Positions 61,787 through 64,000 of a DNA stretch of 64,000 bases are shown piece by piece. How positions within the stretch are numbered: the stretch's first letter is position 1; the number at the start of each line of letters is the position of its first letter. The DNA is from Fen-1135 sp963705275 (lineage in GTDB: Bacteria; Desulfobacterota; Syntrophia; Syntrophales; UBA2185): positions 2,418,001 through 2,482,000 of the forward strand of contig OY970063.1 in assembly GCA_963705275.1 (NCBI GenBank), written 5' to 3'. The notes beneath the pieces were generated by a model. It was not told the DNA's origin and made no database searches. It worked only from the letters and a program-made list of their open reading frames with translations. A program made the position numbers and the translations under genes.

Positions 61787-62095
61787 GTATCATCATCGAA
61801 AAAGATGATGAGCTTTGAAACTGCCGTTTTCTGTCAATAAGGATTTTCGAAGCCATAAATCAGGATATCCCTGATCGCAATTTACTCCATTATAAAATAT
61901 ATTAACGATTAATCCCAAATTTCAGGGTGGATTGTCTATTCTTGCCGAGAGGACGGAATCATCGATCAGCGTTGCAAATACAAGGATGAATTCCAGGAAG
62001 GCGATGAATAATCATATCGGGAAATTGGCGGCGAACCAAATATGTTTTTGGAATTACGGGAGTGTAAAAAAAAGTCTAACGAAGAGGAGGGACTT
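61787..62095. other. Gene-free interval before the metal-efflux genes
   Basis: About 310 bases. It contains a palindrome ATCAGG-ATATC-CCTGAT near 61859-61875 and an AT-rich stretch (about 61890-61920) that could be the promoter and operator of the efflux genes. Nothing coding was recognised. Confidence 0.45.
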
Positions 62096-62485
62096 ATGAA
62101 GAGGATCACGGTGATTTCGGCTATCCTGTTTTTAGCATTCGGGCTCGCATATGCAAAGGATTATACTGTTACTAAGAAGGCGGGCAGCTACATGGTTCAG
62201 GTTAGAATGGACAAGAATCCACCGATTACCGGCAAGAATAATATAGAAATAAGTCTACAGGATGCTGCAGGTGCGGAAGTGACCGATGCCACGGTAGTTG
62301 TAGAATATTCTATGCCCGCCATGCCCGGGATGCCGGCGATGAATTACAAGACTAAGACCGAGACGAAGAACAAGAAATACATGGCTACCGTCGATTTTTC
62401 CATGTCAGGGGCCTGGAACATCAACGTGAAGATCACGCGGGCCGGAAAGACGCAATCGGTAAAATTCAATGTGGATGTCAGCTAA
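62096..62485 (+). CDS. Exported YtkA-like domain protein
   Basis: 129 aa: a Sec signal peptide (ITVISAILFLAFGLAYA, cleavage after YAKD) and a small beta-sandwich like the YtkA/FixH-like family (IEISLQDAAGAEVTDATVV, VDFSMSGAWNINVKI). The region PAMPGMPAM is methionine-rich, which suggests copper or silver binding. The ATG at 62096 has GAGGAGGGAC upstream. It overlaps the TolC-family gene by 17 bases and precedes a CusB-like gene, so it probably belongs to a copper-efflux operon. The binding role is inferred from the Met residues and context. Confidence 0.75.
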   Translation: MKRITVISAILFLAFGLAYAKDYTVTKKAGSYMVQVRMDKNPPITGKNNIEISLQDAAGAEVTDATVVVEYSMPAMPGMPAMNYKTKTETKNKKYMATVDFSMSGAWNINVKITRAGKTQSVKFNVDVS

Positions 62486-63747
62486 TTGTTTGAGGACGGT
62501 TCTTGCGGTGCTGGCGGCTCTTCTTCTCGGGACAACCTCGTCGGCTCAGGAGCTTCAGCTTGCGGCCCTCGTCGATGAGGCATTGAAAAATAATCCGGAC
62601 ATCCGCGCCTCTCAGGCGAAGATCGAAGCTGCCAAATACCGCATCCCCCAGGTGAGGAGCCTGCCCGATCCGATGCTTTCTGTTGGCTATCAGAACGTGG
62701 GGCTGAGCCGTTATTCCTACGGTGATTATTCAGAGTCCCAGTGGATGTTCACGGCCTCGCAGATGTTTCCTACCTTCGGGAAAAGGGCGCTCAAAGGAGA
62801 GATGGCCGAGAGGGACATGGAAAACCTGCAGGCCATGGACGAAGCACTGCGTCTGAAGACGGTATCCAGGGTCAAGGAACTCTACTATGACCTCTTTCTC
62901 TCCTATAAGAGTGTGGACATCCTCCAGGAGAAGCGGGCCCTCTTCTCGAAGATCGAGGAGCTGAGCATGGCGCGATACGGGTCGGGAAAGGCGCCGCAGC
63001 AGGAGGTCATCATGGCCCAGACGGAGAAGTACATGCTCTTCGAGAAGGAGGAGATGTTCAAGCAGAAGATCCTTTCCGCGGAGGCGATGCTCCGGGCGGC
63101 GATCGGAAGGGAGTCGAAATCGCCACTCGGCAGACCGGTCGAACCATCCCGCAGTGGTTTCAACACCGATATGGATGCAGTTCTGAAAAAAGCGCAGGAA
63201 CAGTCTCCGGAGATCAAGTCCCGGGAGAGGATGGTGGAAGCGGCGAAGGCGAAGCTCGCCATGTCCAAGAAGGAATACTATCCCGACGTGACTGTCGGTG
63301 CCGGCGTATTTCCCAGGGGAGGCGAGTTTCAGGAGATATGGGGCCTTACGGCGACCTTCAATATTCCTGTCTATTCCAGTACGAAGCAGGGTCCGGGAGT
63401 CCAGGAGGCAGGCGCTGCCCTGACCCAGGCCCGCTCACGAACTGGAATCGGTGAACTATATGGTTGCCGCTGCCATACGGGACAATTACTCCATGCTCAC
63501 GGCGACGGATAAACTGATGGATCTTTACAAGAACGGCCTCATCCCGAAGACCTATCAGGATTTTGAGCTTGCCCTCTCCGGGTACGGCACGGGAAGAATA
63601 GAAGCGATCGTCGTGATCACGAGGCTCAAGACACTTCTGGATTATGATCTCCTCTACTGGGGACAGTTTGTGGAGAGAGAAAAGGCCATTGCGAGACTCT
63701 GTTCTATTGCGAAAATACCGGATACTCAAAAAGGAGGGGAGAATTGA
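62469..63747 (+). pseudogene. TolC/CusC-family outer-membrane efflux protein, single-base frameshift
   Basis: Outer-membrane channel of an RND efflux system, about 425 aa. The first frame (from ATG 62469) carries a signal peptide (VLAVLAALLLGTTSSAQE) and the OEP helices (IRASQAKIEAAKYRIPQVRS, VSRVKELYYDLFLSYKSVD). At about 63433 the frame moves +1: an extra C in the GCCCGCT stretch would explain it, after which the protein continues as AHELESVNYMVAAAIRDNYS to the stop at 63747. Without the shift the first frame stops at 63512 in unrelated residues. Either a broken gene or a sequencing error in a C run. It overlaps the next gene by 4 bases. Confidence 0.8.
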
Positions 63748-64000
63748 GAAAGTCTCATCTGATAAACGCCGCACTCTTTGTCACCGGCCTCATCCTGACT
63801 CTCTGCATTCTTCCGGCATCGGCCCAGCACGCCGGGCATACAGCACCTTCGCAGAAGGCAGAGCAGAAGGCTGGGACTCCCGCGGCGCCAAAAGAGGAAG
63901 CGGCCCCGGCGGAGGCCCCACAGGTCGAGATTACGCCGGAACAGCAGCAGCTCATCGGCGTAAAGACCGTCAAGGTTGCAGTTACGCCGCTCCGCAAGGT
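63744..64000 (+). CDS. CusB-like periplasmic adaptor (membrane fusion protein), 3' end outside window
   Basis: The first 85 residues of an RND-efflux adaptor. TTG start at 63744, preceded by AAGGAGGGGAG, overlapping the stop of the TolC-family gene. A signal peptide (LFVTGLILTLCILPASAQ) is followed by a low-complexity A/P/E/K stretch with two histidines (HAGHTAPSQK) and then VEITPEQQQLIGVKTVKVA, a typical CusB/HlyD-adaptor entry into the first beta strand. A CusA-type RND pump would be expected after the window end. Copper or silver is the likely substrate, from the YtkA-like neighbour, but not proven. Confidence 0.78.
   Translation, partial: MRKSHLINAALFVTGLILTLCILPASAQHAGHTAPSQKAEQKAGTPAAPKEEAAPAEAPQVEITPEQQQLIGVKTVKVAVTPLRK

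Noticed and set aside
1..64000. CRISPR arrays, tRNA, rRNA genes and insertion sequences
   Set aside because: I saw no direct repeat series with spacers, no cloverleaf-like tRNA, no rRNA stretch and no transposase with flanking inverted repeats; a tRNA scan was not possible without tools.

Overview
The window looks like chromosomal DNA of a Gram-negative bacterium, most likely an anaerobic member of the Desulfobacterota (former Deltaproteobacteria, Syntrophales/Syntrophobacterales-like). This placement is inference. It rests on a complete outer-membrane biogenesis block in the order typical of that group, an AhbC-type radical SAM enzyme of the siroheme-dependent heme pathway, a short ThiC, an Fe-S type Rrf2 regulator, NadA and FdhD, and an apparent UGA (selenocysteine) codon. 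No rRNA, tRNA, CRISPR array or intact insertion sequence was seen.

Region 1 (1-17.5 kb, + strand) is a surface-polysaccharide locus: glycosyltransferases (GT4, GT9, GT2), several methyltransferases, a small phosphoglycosyl transferase that would start the glycan on undecaprenyl phosphate, a membrane NDP-sugar 4,6-dehydratase of the PglF/WbpM type, and Gmd plus Fcl for GDP-L-fucose-type sugars. It also holds an unusual cassette of thiamine-diphosphate E1 alpha and beta subunits followed by a protein fusing two different PLP aminotransferases. Two neighbouring genes here carry single-base frameshifts.

Region 2 (17.6-37 kb, - strand) is an almost unbroken run read from lysS down to a 56-residue Trm112-like protein: lysS, lolC/E, lolD, bamA, ompH/skp, lpxD, lpxA, gnnA, gnnB, lpxB, msbA, lpxK, an lpxL-type acyltransferase (frameshifted), waaF, gmhB, waaC, pagL-like. 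The gnnA/gnnB pair between lpxA and lpxB predicts lipid A built on 2,3-diaminoglucose with amide-linked chains. Many genes overlap by 4-11 bases.

Region 3 (37-64 kb) is mixed housekeeping and accessory DNA: thiC under a TPP riboswitch, ssb, tatA, a RodZ-like protein, an inositol-monophosphatase family enzyme, a B12-type radical SAM protein, an HTH/ExeA-ATPase pair, a TPR protein, ahbC, a YihY membrane protein fused to a cyclic-nucleotide-binding regulator module, a lone peptide-binding lipoprotein, an Fe-S QueG-like protein, a cysteine-dioxygenase-like cupin, an SGNH hydrolase, a lone pseudopilin, thrC, an Rrf2 regulator, mnmA-nadA-fdhD, cysK, a MOSC-domain protein, and the start of a copper/RND-type efflux operon (YtkA-like, frameshifted TolC-family, CusB-like cut by the window end).

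The most interesting signal is the MOSC gene at 61331-61786. It has an in-frame UGA exactly where MOSC relatives carry a conserved cysteine, followed 18 nt later by the loop of a perfect 8-bp hairpin with a GGU loop, as in bacterial SECIS elements. It is a candidate selenoprotein that a standard gene caller would truncate.
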